Positions 7,962 to 17,690 of a stretch of 17,690 bases of DNA are shown piece after piece; position 1 is the first letter of the stretch; each line of letters opens with the position of its first letter. The notes under the pieces were generated by a model. It had not been told where the DNA came from and did no database searches. It saw only the letters and a program-made list of their open reading frames with translations. Both the position numbers and the translations under genes were made by a program. This DNA comes from Spirogloea muscicola (taxonomy: Eukaryota; Streptophyta; Zygnematophyceae; Spirogloeales; Spirogloeaceae), in NCBI GenBank assembly GCA_009602725.1, contig WELB01000062.1:1-17690 (forward strand), written 5' to 3'.

Positions 7962-10900
7962 ATGGCGGACCTCGACCCCGGCTCCGTGCAGGCGCTCCTC
8001 CACTCCTGCCGCCACTCCGGCAACCAGGTCAGCCGCCGCCCGCGCCCCGGCGTCCCCTGCGGGCTCTGCTGCCCGGGCCGTCGATGCTGTGACCAGCCGC
8101 CCGGCTAAGCGCTGCGCGCATGCCAGGCGTATGAGGAGTTCAAGCGCGTCCTCGGGAAGTTGCTCGATGCGGACACTCGCGTGGCTGCGCGCCGGTGCGT
8201 CGTAGCGCCCTGAGCTCACCCGTCGACGGGACTGCTGAATGCCCGCGCTCATCAGCAGCTCTGGAGCAGCTTGCCGGCAGCCCTCTCCGTCACGATTCGG
8301 CCAATTGCCATGACTCGAGGGGGCGGTCGGCTGGGGTTACAGATTCTTGGCAGCCGTGGAGAAGGCTGCGAATGCGGAGGTGCCGGAGGAGCGCCAGATG
8401 GCGGAGCTCCACTTCCGCATCCACCAACTCTCGCTCAGCGAAGTTCCAGGCAAGCGGCACTGTGCGAGGCGCTTGTCGCTGCCGGAAGCAGAGCAGAAGT
8501 CCATGAGACGCCTGTGTGTTGCTTGTACCATGGACCATTATCCAGCACTGAGGATCCGAATGTGCGCAGAGGTGGAGGCTATGGAGGAGGGAGGGCCAGG
8601 CAACGAGAAGAGGCAGTCGCTGACGCTCCTGGAGCTTCCCTCTATCTTCGTCCCCGAGGCGTGGAGCTTTACCTTCTTTGAGGGCATCTCCCGGCACCCC
8701 GACACGGGCTTCCGTGGGCGGGATGTGGTTGAGCTCGGCTGCGGGAATGGATGGGTCACGCTTGCTATGGCCGCACGGTATTGCCCTCGCAAGGCAAGTG
8801 ACACGCTACCACACGCTGTCTTTCACCATGCGGCTGTTCTTCCCATTCGTGTGCCTATCTCACACTTGCGCTCCAGTCTGATCTTGGATGTGTCAGTGGT
8901 GTCAGCTGATGATCACTTTCCTTCCTCCCTCCCTCCCTCCACCCTTCTTTTCAACCATGCTTCCTTCTGGCCCCTACTCCTGTGCACATTATAGTCTTTC
9001 GCTCAATCCACGCTTCAGTGTGCCTTTCTTACATCTAACTCCCTGTCTGTGCCTCTCTTTTGCTGATGAAACGTTTCCTTGCTTAGACAGGTCTATGGGC
9101 TGGACATCAACCCCCGAGCCATTAAAGTGGCGTGGATCAACCTCTACCTCAATGGATTGTCGCCTGACGGGAACCCTGTTGTCGATGCTGAAGGCATGAC
9201 AATGCTGGACCGTGTCGAGTTCCACGAGTCTGACCTGCTGGCTCATTGCCGTGACCACAACATTGCGCTTGACCGTGTGGTCGGCTGCATACCCCAGGTC
9301 AAGTCTCCTTCATTCAGACAGTGGAATGCAGTTGAGACCACTGGCTCTGGAAACGCTCCTCGTGACAATTGCTGACACTTGCAGCCGGCTGCCTACTGGT
9401 AGGTCCTGAGCCCAGACCCTGAGGCGATGCTCAACATGGTGTCTGAGACGATGACTGACGAGTTCTTGCACTCGCTAAGCAACTACTGTGGTGCACAGGT
9501 GCACAGGCCCCCTCTTCTCGCACACAAACCATGACCGTGGTCCCTGACACCTGGATTTTGAGGCCTTAAGTCCTGAAGAAATGTCTCCCTAGCATTCTCA
9601 CCTGCCTCAAGGCCACACTGACAACTCTGCCGACCAGTCGCCTGGAGCATCATGACAGGGCTTTGTGGAGGACCAGTTTGGGCTGGGTCTGATCGCCCGT
9701 GCAGTGGAGGAGGCCATCCAAGTCGTGCGGCCGTCTGGTTGCGTCATCCTGAACATGGGTGGACGACCAGGCATGGCTGTGTGCGAACGCCTCTTCCTCC
9801 GCCGCGGGTTCAACATCCGCAAGCTCTGGCAGACCCGCGTGAACCAGGTTTACCACCAATTCCTCTGGCGCCCCATCACACGCTAGTGCGTGCATCTCCT
9901 CTAAGGAGAGCCAGCTCCATCTGCAGCAGCTCCTTGGAATTAGGGGAAAACCCGGCATCTGATTAAGGGCAACTCATAATTGACGACTCCCTGACACGCT
10001 TGGTCCAGGCTGCAGACACAGACATCCTTGCTCTTGTGGAAATTGAGTGCAGCAGCAGGCACCGCTTTGAATTCTACATGGGGCCTGTGAGCGAGGACCC
10101 GGTCTCTGCAAAGACTGCATATGCATATGCACGTGCTGGGGGTTCTATTGGCCACGGCCTGACCGTCTTTGAGTGCCGACTGCGGCATCCCACTCATGTG
10201 AGTGGTTGCCAGCTGAGCACAATGCATACTGCACTACTTTGTCAATGCTATCCTCCAGCTCTGATTACGACTACAGCCAGCTTGCACACTGCTGCCCTTG
10301 CTTTGAGCTGAGGCCCTGCCTCTCTTGGTGACCTCGAGCTGCATCTGTGTTATCTGCTCACAAACGTGAATATCCAGAGTTGGTCTGCTCAGCTTGCTTC
10401 GCCCATGCTTGCTGAAGTACTTCATCTCTTCTGAATTACTAATTGCAGACATCCACAAATGTGCAAAGTGGATTGCATGCCTGGCTGGAGAGGACGGCAC
10501 GTAACTGGCTGTTGCGTACTTGTGTTGCGTACTTGTATGACAACATTGTTCTGATACGCTGGAAGTCAATCTCTACCCCTTTTGCAGGTGAAGCAGATCT
10601 TTCAATTCTTGAAACAGGATGGTTATAGTGAAACAAGGGGAGCTCTGGATCTCGCATTCCATAATGATGGGGTGGCAGACGAGAAGACCGCCTTTCTGGC
10701 ACATCTCGCTTCCACCCTTCCCTCGTCTCTGCCATCTTCCTCCCTCCACTTCCGCTCCCAGTTTGCTGCATTTATGCGACTGTATTTTCGTGTTCCTTAC
10801 ACTGCTCAGGTACTTGCCAAACCTGGATGCATCTAATAGCAGGCAGAGATTGCCAACTTGCCAACTCAAGGGTGATAGGTAGACTTGACTATGAAGCATC

Positions 10901-13900
10901 CTGCTTGTGCAGCTTCATGTTGCAGACCTCATATCTGGACCAGCACAACCTGTAAGACTGATGAGAGCATACTGAGAACGACTCGCAGTGCAAGCCTGTT
11001 TCCAGAATCTCGTTGTGCTTCCTTCCAGAGGAGCCGCGCTGGAGAATATTGTGCGACTTTATGCTCCTCGTTTGGCACTCGTGGATGCCACCCTGGCTCG
11101 CCTTCTACCAAGGCATCTCCTACAGGTTCTGTTGGTATCCAAAAAGCATATGCATGCATGTGCTACTCAGACAAGCAAGGCTGAAAAGTACTGCAGGCAG
11201 CTGGTTCTATGTGCATCAAGTCAAGAAAGAAGCTCTGCTCCTAAAAAGGGACATTGTGGTTCTGCATGCGCAGGATGATGTTGCATTTTCGCCGAAGGGG
11301 AAAAATGGGGTGCCTGCCAACTTGGTCAGGGGGCATGTGAGGTCTACCATCAGTTGGATATGAGGATTTAGGATTTGATTCCCTTGCATGTAGACCAGTT
11401 TCTAAGATTCATGCTACTGCCTTGCCTTTAGCCAGCTGCATATGTTCTGGCCTGTAGGAGCATATTTCTGGATCCCCACTGACGCTGTTGCTTATTATAT
11501 TGATAGGATTCTTTTGCAAAAAGTTTACCGGCTATAGTGTACTTATGAGCAAGTAAGTGGACTGCAATGGGGCTGTGCTCTGACCGTTGTCTGCTGACCT
11601 ATGGTGCAACAGGAGGAGCATCATGGCATGACCTTGCTGGAGGCGCCGCGAAGTGCTGACCTCCTTCTGCAGCTAACTCATGCCCTGAGGCCCCAGGTCA
11701 TGGTGCTCCAATTGGCAGACTTTGAGATGCGGAGCACAATTGCGTTCGAGCAGCTCCTCCAGGTCTCCAAGGAGGTGGGAGCAAGGATATTTGTGGACAT
11801 CAGTGACCATTTGGAGCTTTCTTCACTCCCTTCTACCAATGGCGTCCTTCAATATCTTGCTGAGCACCCTCTCCCACCCCATGCGGCCATCATCTGCGGG
11901 CTTGTGAAGAATCAGGTGCCCTGCTGCCTCTCTGCACTGACAAGCAGTAGTCCTCGAGGAGGCCAGCAAAATCCTCAAGGATACCAGACACTCTGTATCA
12001 GTGAATGACCAGCTCTCCAGCCTTCAAACCCCTCAAAGCTCACCTTGCTTAGAGCTATTAGGGTAGAAGTGTAGACATACACTGATTGAGACAGGCTAGC
12101 ACTGTGCGTGACACATCTAGGCGAAGAATCTGCACTGGTCTTTGATGAGACGCCGTGATTGCAGGTGTACTCGGACCTGGAGGTCTGCCTCTTGATTTCA
12201 GAGAATTCAAGCTTACTGAGAGGAATTGCAAATATGACCGAGCTTACGTTCTCCGTGACTCCTGCAATGAGCCAGTTGTATTACGGCACCCTCTTGCATG
12301 AGCTCCTCTCCTTTCAGCTGCGTGAGCGCCACCAACTCAATCAGGTGATGATGGCATTCCATACTGGACATAGCATATCATTCCCACTGCCTTCCTGTGT
12401 GTACCTCCGTGTGCTGGTACTGGCTGTGCACTCCTGACAGTCATATCCTTGTCCATCTGCAGCGGACGATAAGAGAGGAGGACGATTCCACGTCGTCCCG
12501 ATTTGTGGCTGTTACGAGGTGTGCAGCAGAAGCTTGCCAGTTCCCATCCGTCTCGAGTGCCGAGGGCCCATCCCCATTGCTGGGGGGGGGAGAAGCTGAT
12601 CACCAATGGGTCAGGATGGACGAGGCGGAGTGCCACCTGGCGGCTCCCCGAGCTGCAACACGCCTTGTGTTTGAGGGCTTTGCCCGGCAGCACGTGTCTG
12701 AAGCCGAGATGGATCCTCGCCCAGAGATCCTTCAGGTAAGGCTCTCCTTCATGGGCCCAAAGTAAGGGGCTCCACTCTAGATGCTGAGGTCTAGCAATAT
12801 GGATCTGGCGGTGCAGGTTCTCCGTACTTGCTTGTTTTACTTGGTGTCGTGCTGACTCTTCAATACCTTACTTTCTGCCAGCTGCTGTCTGAGAGGCTGG
12901 GCCTCATTCCCAGCAATGCAAAGGAGGTCGTATTGGGACAAGACAGTGGCCCGCTCTTTTACCGGCTCATGGCAGCATGCCACCAGGAAGGTGCCACAGC
13001 ACTCCTCCCTTCTGGGTTTCCCGGGAGCTGGCTGGCGACAGCCGCTCTCTGCCAAGTCAGTTGGCAGGTGATCGCCACACTTGAGGAGTCGGGCTACAAG
13101 CTGCTCCCCAGCCAGCTAGAGACAGCGCTGGTAGCTGTGCCCAGAGCTTGGGTGGTTCTGACTGCGCCAATCGTCAACCCCACGGGTGCCGTGTACACGA
13201 GCGAGGAGCTTGTGGCTCTGCTTGGAGTCTGCAGGCGGCATGGCGCCAGAGTTATCATTGACACGTCATATATGGGGCTTCAGTGGGATGACTTCAACTC
13301 CTGCTGCGACTTGGAAGGGGCAGTTGCCAGCATGCTACCCAAGGCTATGTATGCAGTTGCCATCCTTGGCAGTGTATCAAAATTGGTAGGAAGATAGGTC
13401 GTTGTGCCCTACTTCCATGTCCCTATAGCACGCTTTGCTGGATGCCTCTCTGATTTTCCTTTGTTGCAATGTAGAAATTTCTGCAAGGCAAGCAGGTTCT
13501 ACTGAAGACCCTCCACACGTCACCTGACGATGCAAGTACTGAAGACTCGGCACCTTGTCTGTGACTTGGTCCTGCAGTTCTCGGCTGGTGGCCTCCGTCT
13601 TGGATTTGCTGTGCTGCGTGACAACGTGTTCATTGATGCCCTCAAGGAGAGGGAAAGCAGCAGGTCTAGGACCAGGAGTAGTAGTTGCTTACTCTTCTTG
13701 TTCTCACTCGCTTGACTTAGCAAACACCATAAAAAGCTTATCTTCTTGTAGAATCCGTTGCGTCAGTAGGTGCAGACGAGTCAAGGTGAAGCAATCAGCA
13801 ACAACATGAACGCACTTGCAATTCTCTGATGACAATTCTGATCATGCTGGTGCAGTTTGTGCAAGCCGCATGGGACGCTAAGATATGCAGCAAAGAGGAT

Positions 13901-14608
13901 GATGGCTTTGCAGGACCAGTACTCCGACAGCATGCAAAGTGAGCTCGAATCCCAACTCCAGGAGCTCAAGAGGAGGGCGGATCTCCTCTGTCAGGTAAGA
14001 CACGCTTCCAATCAAAATGTAGGCCACCAGGCCAACATCTATCCTGGCATGTCCAGGTATCTTACCGTGCCCTTTCAGCCATGCTGGCCTCCAATGTCGG
14101 TGGGTGCGTTTAGCCATCATGCAGGGTAGGTTGTAGATGGGGAGGCCAAGAAGTGCACTGCGTGTGTGCGACTTGTTTACCTGAAGTGCGCATAAACTAC
14201 TCTCGTGCTTGACCGCAGACCTTATGTGAATCTGGATGGGCGCCGCTCAGACCAGCAGGGGGCCTCTTCCTAGTGGCTCGGCCGGCTGCATTTGAAGGCA
14301 AGGCCTTTCGCTGTGCCAAGCACAGTGACGTCAATGGCGAAGCTGCCATGGACCTTGACCAATTGCAAGAAGCTGCCAATGGGAAGGATAACGTTGAGCA
14401 AGCAACGTACACCTTGGACAGCAAGAACATCCGTGATGCAATGAGACAGGCTGTGGGCTTAATAATCAATTGCAGCGACTGGACTGGCGTACCAAACCAC
14501 TGTCGTTTTGTTTTCTCTGGTACTCAGGATACCTTCACTCAAGGACTGCATCGGATCAGGCAATTCCATACCATGATACTTAAGCAAACAGGTCAGGATG
14601 AGACGTAG
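7962..14608 (+). CDS. MMT: Methionine S-methyltransferase, 17 exons
   Basis: Transfers a methyl group from S-adenosylmethionine to methionine, making S-methylmethionine in the cytosol. Exons: 7962-8027, 8127-8194, 8343-8449, 8570-8793, 9091-9297, 9403-9498, 9659-9847, 10009-10197, 10588-10809, 11006-11125, 11613-11915, 12165-12344, 12463-12735, 12882-13385, 13578-13663, 13856-13994, 14219-14608. They join in frame to 1120 residues (1160 if 8450-8569 is kept); angiosperm MMTs are near 1070-1090. The start ATG has a good context (ccgccATGGCG) and gives MADLDPGSVQALLHSCRHSG. Domain 1 holds the SAM motif ELGCGNG (residues 135-141), VYGLDINPRA, VVGCIPQ, FVEDQFGLGLIARAVEE and NMGGRPG. Domain 2, from about residue 460, is aminotransferase-like (VVLPSRGAALEN, DISDHLELSSLPS, NPTG, SVSKLFSAGGLRLG). 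No stop or frameshift was found. Family identity is very secure; individual splice sites were chosen by eye against the recalled plant protein. Confidence 0.95.
8450..8569 (+). other. 120-nt in-frame segment of MMT: optional GC-AG intron or lineage-specific insert
   Basis: The segment begins GCAAGC after CCAG and ends GTGCGCAG, so it looks like a GC-AG intron. It is exactly 120 nt long and has no stop in the MMT frame, so retention would add 40 residues. Removing it gives HQLSLSEVP followed by EVEAMEE, closer in spacing to plant MMT between HFxI and PSIF. I favour splicing, weakly. Confidence 0.5.
8794..9090 (+). other. GC-AG intron in MMT
   Basis: The exons on both sides are fixed by homology: AMAARYCPRK ends at 8793 and VYGLDINPRA begins at 9091. 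The intron between them starts GCAAGT, the classical GC donor with otherwise perfect consensus, and ends TTAGACAG. No GT donor nearby keeps the frame. The intron contains a CT-rich stretch near 8925-8950 and no other feature. Confidence 0.85.
10198..10587 (+). other. MMT intron, 390 bp, nothing else recognised
   Basis: Donor GTGAGT after CCACTCAT, acceptor TTTTGCAG before GTGAAGCAG. I see no repeat, RNA gene or coding segment inside. Confidence 0.85.
11126..11612 (+). other. Longest MMT intron, 487 bp, nothing else recognised
   Basis: Donor GTTCTG after CTCCTACAG, acceptor GGTGCAACAG before GAGGAGCAT. The interior is more AT-rich than the exons and has a small atatgcatgcatgtg alternation near 11150. 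No RNA gene or mobile element is recognised. Confidence 0.85.
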
Positions 14609-14893
14609 TCAGACTCGGCAACAACTAGAGGTATGATGACGACATAGTTGAGCTTGCAGTTTACAGAAGGCACACTCCTATGGAAGATTTTGCACAGCTG
14701 CCAGACGTTTGACTTCCCCCCCCCTTTACATGAGTCATGCCAGCAATGAAACAGTGTAAAGATCTTTGCTCACGTGATTACAACTCAATGAAATGAACCG
14801 CACAAAGACAGGAGTCAACATAGCTCCAGATGGCGACGTCCAGAAGGTGACGTCATCTATGTACAGCCAAAATTTCCTGGCTACAGCTACTTA
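14609..14893. other. Convergent 3' intergenic region between MMT and MRS2, with TGTAA motifs
   Basis: This 285-bp gap must hold both polyadenylation regions. There is no AATAAA. TGTAA, the poly-A signal best known from chlorophyte algae, occurs on the plus strand at 14755-14759, about 147 bp after the MMT stop. It occurs on the minus strand at 14778-14782 and 14726-14730, about 112 and 164 bp after the MRS2 stop. A run of nine C lies at 14716-14724. A role as poly-A signals is only suggestive. Confidence 0.35.
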
Positions 14894-17484
14894 CTACTCA
14901 ATGAGGCGCTTATACTTGCAGTACCAAACTACTGCAAGGAAAATACAAACAGCTCCAGTGGCTGATCCAAAGCAGACATAGTAGAAGACGTTGTAGTTGG
15001 AGGGCTTGTCATCAAAGAGGCCAATGTGGATATTCATGCCGAAGATGCCAGTAATAACCACAAACATAGTAATAACAAGTGTGGCGGTTGTGAGTAGCAC
15101 ATTCATCTGCAGAAGGTGATTCTGCTTATCGTCCAGCATAATCTCAATGTAGTCCTGCGTGTCGTCCACGTACTCGCGGAGCTGCCAACAAGAAGCAATG
15201 CACATGGTATTTCAGAGCATACATAAAGAGATTTCACATACAAAGAAGGAACAACATGAGATGTGGTGGTGTGACTTACAGTGGAGAGCTTATTAAGGGT
15301 CCCTTCTATCTGTACAAAGTAGGCCTCCAAAAGCATCTCCAGCTCCTCCACATCCAGTGATTTTTGACTGGTGCTGTTGCTACTGCTGCTGCTGCTGCTG
15401 CTGCCCCGACTGCTTTTACTGCCATGAGACCTGTGCGAACCTGGGCTCTCACTCCCTTCCTCGACTGCGCTGACCCCTTGGCTGCCTCTCAGGTCCGCCT
15501 CCCCGCGAGGTGGCCTCGGGGGCAGAGCTGCTCGCCTTCCACCTGAGCCTCTCATTCTGACAAGGTAGTGGACACAGATAAGGGCACACAACTCCACTGC
15601 ATTATGTAGAACATGGCTCACAATTCCACTGCTTATATGTAGATATAACAGGACTTTATATTGCTAGGATTGAGACAGCCCACAAATATAACCTTGAACG
15701 TATTTGATGAAGATGAGGCATCCGCAAAGGAAGACGGTAGGGCTGTTCACCTCATTCGCCGGAGCCTCTGTTGCTGTTCATTCTCGTCATCCATTCCTTC
15801 CTGATCAAGGCCATCTTCGACCCTCCTACCGTCACCATGGTCCTCGTCACCCGAGTCGTCTATGGCATCATTTCCATCATCCTCCTTGCTGAGGCCAACC
15901 TCTGACTCGGTCAGGCTCGGCCTGGTCTGTGAGGGTGCAGCAGCAGGCCCAAGGGCCGGCGTTGCTTGACCATAGCGCAAGGGAGAGAGGCTGCGGGAAG
16001 GTGTCCGCTCGAGCTCTCGGTGGAGCTTATCTGTCAAATACATCTCGTCCATGTCCTCGTCATCATCAAGGAGTTGCTCAACCTCGTCCCTCACCTGCCA
16101 TACAAGACACCAGCGAAAGCTCAGCATGTTAATCAGAGGTCCCATGCACAAGAGCTCCACATGAGGTACGTGCACAGGCCTCACCTTCTGAACACGACTG
16201 GAAATAGCCACAAGACGGCTCTTCAGTTGTCGGACGCGCTCAAGATTGAGCGTGCTGATTGTGGACGTGAGTTCATCAAGAGCAGGGTACGCCTCTTTCT
16301 CCAGTGCTGATGCCTGCACATGCATCCGGCTTCACTGCCCTGTTAATTCAGGCCGTTATCAAGGAGTCAGACTGATGATAAAAACATTGCTATGTGTGGT
16401 AAATTTTGGCCCAAGTATAGGCTACATCAAATACCACAGTGCAGGTCGTTGTACGTCACACTCAGGGCGAGCAACCTATTACTCGCCCTACTGAGGATCT
16501 TGTCATCCAAGCAACCACAGTTGAGCAGTCAACGGGGTCCATACATGTCACGGGCATCTGCGCGAGGAGCAGACCTCTGTGTCGAGAAAGGTGCAGGCAG
16601 CCTCCAAGCAGGCCTCCAGGGCACGGAACTCGAACGGCAGCGCCATCGGGCCTCCCCTGACGGCCATGCTGACCTTGCCATCATCTTCCACTTCTGAGGC
16701 CGACCAGCCAGAAGCTGCGGCTCCAGGAGGCTGCCTGTTTCCTGCCGTGACTGCTCCTTCTCGTCTGAAGCGCATTCCAGGCTCTGGCGACCTGTCCAGG
16801 ACGAGGCTCTTGGGGCTTCCCTCGTTGTCGGACAGGCCGCCGCCACCATCTCCGGCGACCTTGCCCATGCAGCCCACAGCGCTCACTTCAGTAGCCTGTT
16901 GGAACCGCGCTACGTGGCAGCAGCAGCAGCAGCAGCAGCAGGCAAGCAAGGTCTTGCGAAGCACTGTTCCCCTTCAAGTGCCCCAGCTGGCACATGCCGA
17001 GAACCGCCATGCACACAGAGACGAGCTGACGCTCGTGGTGTGAATGGAGGTTCTTGGTGGGGCGTCCACAAGAGGATGCGGGTCAGCAGCACCAGTTTGG
17101 TGCATCAGTTGCTCAAGTGGGTGGTCGGCGTTCCAAGCGCCCGTTACGTCGATGGATCGGCGGTCGAGCCATGGGGCGTCACCTGCTCGCCGAGGGCGTT
17201 GAAGTGGGAGGGGAGGCGGCGGCGGAGCTCGTCCACGAGGGCGGCGACGGCGGGGAGCTGCCAGTTGAGCAGCAGCACCTCCTGCGCGGTGATGATGCAC
17301 TTGATGTGCTCCAGGTTCACCACGATGGCCTTCTCGCGCCCCAGCACCGTGGACGGGTATGACAGCGTCGGGTCCAGGATGCGCAGGTCGCGCGCCGGGA
17401 TGGACACGCGCCGCATTATCGCATACTTGTCCGCCTCGATAATCTGGCAATGGGTTTTTCTGGAATTAGGGTTTAGGATTTTGG

Positions 17485-17534
<50 letters not shown>

Positions 17535-17690
17535 CGGAGTGGCGGCGGACCTGCGTGTCGCCCTCCTGGTCGATGCGGAGCCAGGAGCGCGCGCCCTTGC
17601 CCTTCTTGCGCAGCACGCCCAGCGCTGCGCGCTCCAGCCGCGCGGCCGCGGCGGCGGAGGCGGACGGCAGCGTATGTCGACCAGGTGGAC
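14894..17690 (-). CDS. MRS2: MRS2/MGT (CorA-type) magnesium transporter, 5' end outside the window
   Basis: A membrane Mg2+ channel of the plant MRS2/MGT family. Exons on the minus strand: 17690-17551 (open at the edge), 17443-17183, 16895-16575, 16313-16185, 16094-15751, 15556-15280, 15181-14894. They give 585 visible residues plus a stop. Landmarks: KGKGARSWLRIDQEGDTQ, then ADKYAIMRRVSIPARDLRILD, YPSTVLGREKAIVVNLEHIK, LPFEFRALEACLEAACTFLD, ISTLNLERVRQLKSRLV, VRDEVEQLLDDDEDMDEMYL, ELEMLLEAYF, then two C-terminal membrane helices with GMN (visible residues 538-540) just after the first. It ends CKYKRLIE. It is longer than the usual 400-450 residues because of a Gly/Ser/Pro-rich insert in the third exon and an acidic plus poly-Ser insert before ELEMLLEAYF. 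The start codon is not in the window. It looks closest to the MRS2-1-like clade (KKxGxGxRSW), by recall only. Confidence 0.93.
16918..16941. repeat. CAG microsatellite, 8 units
   Basis: Eight perfect CAG triplets lie in an MRS2 intron. On the transcribed minus strand they read CTG and sit about 20 bases upstream of the chosen acceptor (16896-16898). Confidence 0.9.
17466..17474 (-). promoter_or_regulatory. Telo-box AAACCCTAA in the first visible MRS2 intron
   Basis: The plus strand reads TTAGGGTTT, so the minus (coding) strand has AAACCCTAA, the plant telo-box found in 5' regions of many plant genes. It lies just inside the acceptor side of the intron 17444-17550. It is a single copy and function is unproven. 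Confidence 0.4.
17494..17548. repeat. GGC microsatellite in an MRS2 intron
   Basis: Perfect GGC repeats run from 17494 to about 17528 and continue imperfectly (tggcggcgga) up to the donor at 17550. They occupy half of a 107-bp intron. Such a run is prone to length change and to assembly error. Confidence 0.9.

Noticed and set aside
14793-14981. 62-residue plus-strand frame after MMT
   Set aside because: It overlaps the MRS2 last exon in antisense and has no domain.

Overview
The window comes from a nuclear genome of the green lineage, most likely a streptophyte plant or alga. Two plant-type, intron-rich genes can be assembled exon by exon: a methionine S-methyltransferase (MMT, plus strand, 7962-14608) and an MRS2/MGT-family magnesium transporter (minus strand, 17690-14894, open at its 5' end). 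They are convergent, with 285 bp between their stop codons. I cannot name the species. Short introns, GC-rich exons, GGC and CAG microsatellites and a plant telo-box fit the green lineage but do not narrow it further.

Bases 1 to about 7.9 kb are a nest of decayed non-LTR retrotransposon (LINE) sequence. The family has a CCHC zinc finger, a reverse transcriptase (RT) and a C-terminal restriction-like nuclease domain, as in the R2/NeSL/CRE-type early-branching LINEs. Copy A (46-622, +) is only a 3' end. Copy B (about 1190-5109, +) is nearly full length but dead. Copy C (5142-7890, -) lies tail-to-tail with B across a 32-bp spacer, has lost its RT core, and is split by a 595-bp foreign segment. 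A separate 106-bp repeat family with a small conserved hairpin lies between and inside these copies. It touches the 5' edge of A, B and the main block of C.

The outer fragment of copy C ends about 70 bp from the MMT start codon, so retroelement DNA forms most of the immediate 5' flank of that gene. The MMT model is intact: 17 exons joining in frame to 1120 codons. It includes a GC-AG intron and a 120-nt in-frame segment that may be a second, optional GC-AG intron. Its C-terminal aminotransferase-like domain carries a complete PLP-lysine signature, which I do not recall in angiosperm MMTs. The MRS2 gene has seven visible exons with the GMN pore motif and long low-complexity inserts. The two genes are metabolically unrelated (S-methylmethionine synthesis and Mg2+ transport). 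I see no operon-like or system-level link between them.
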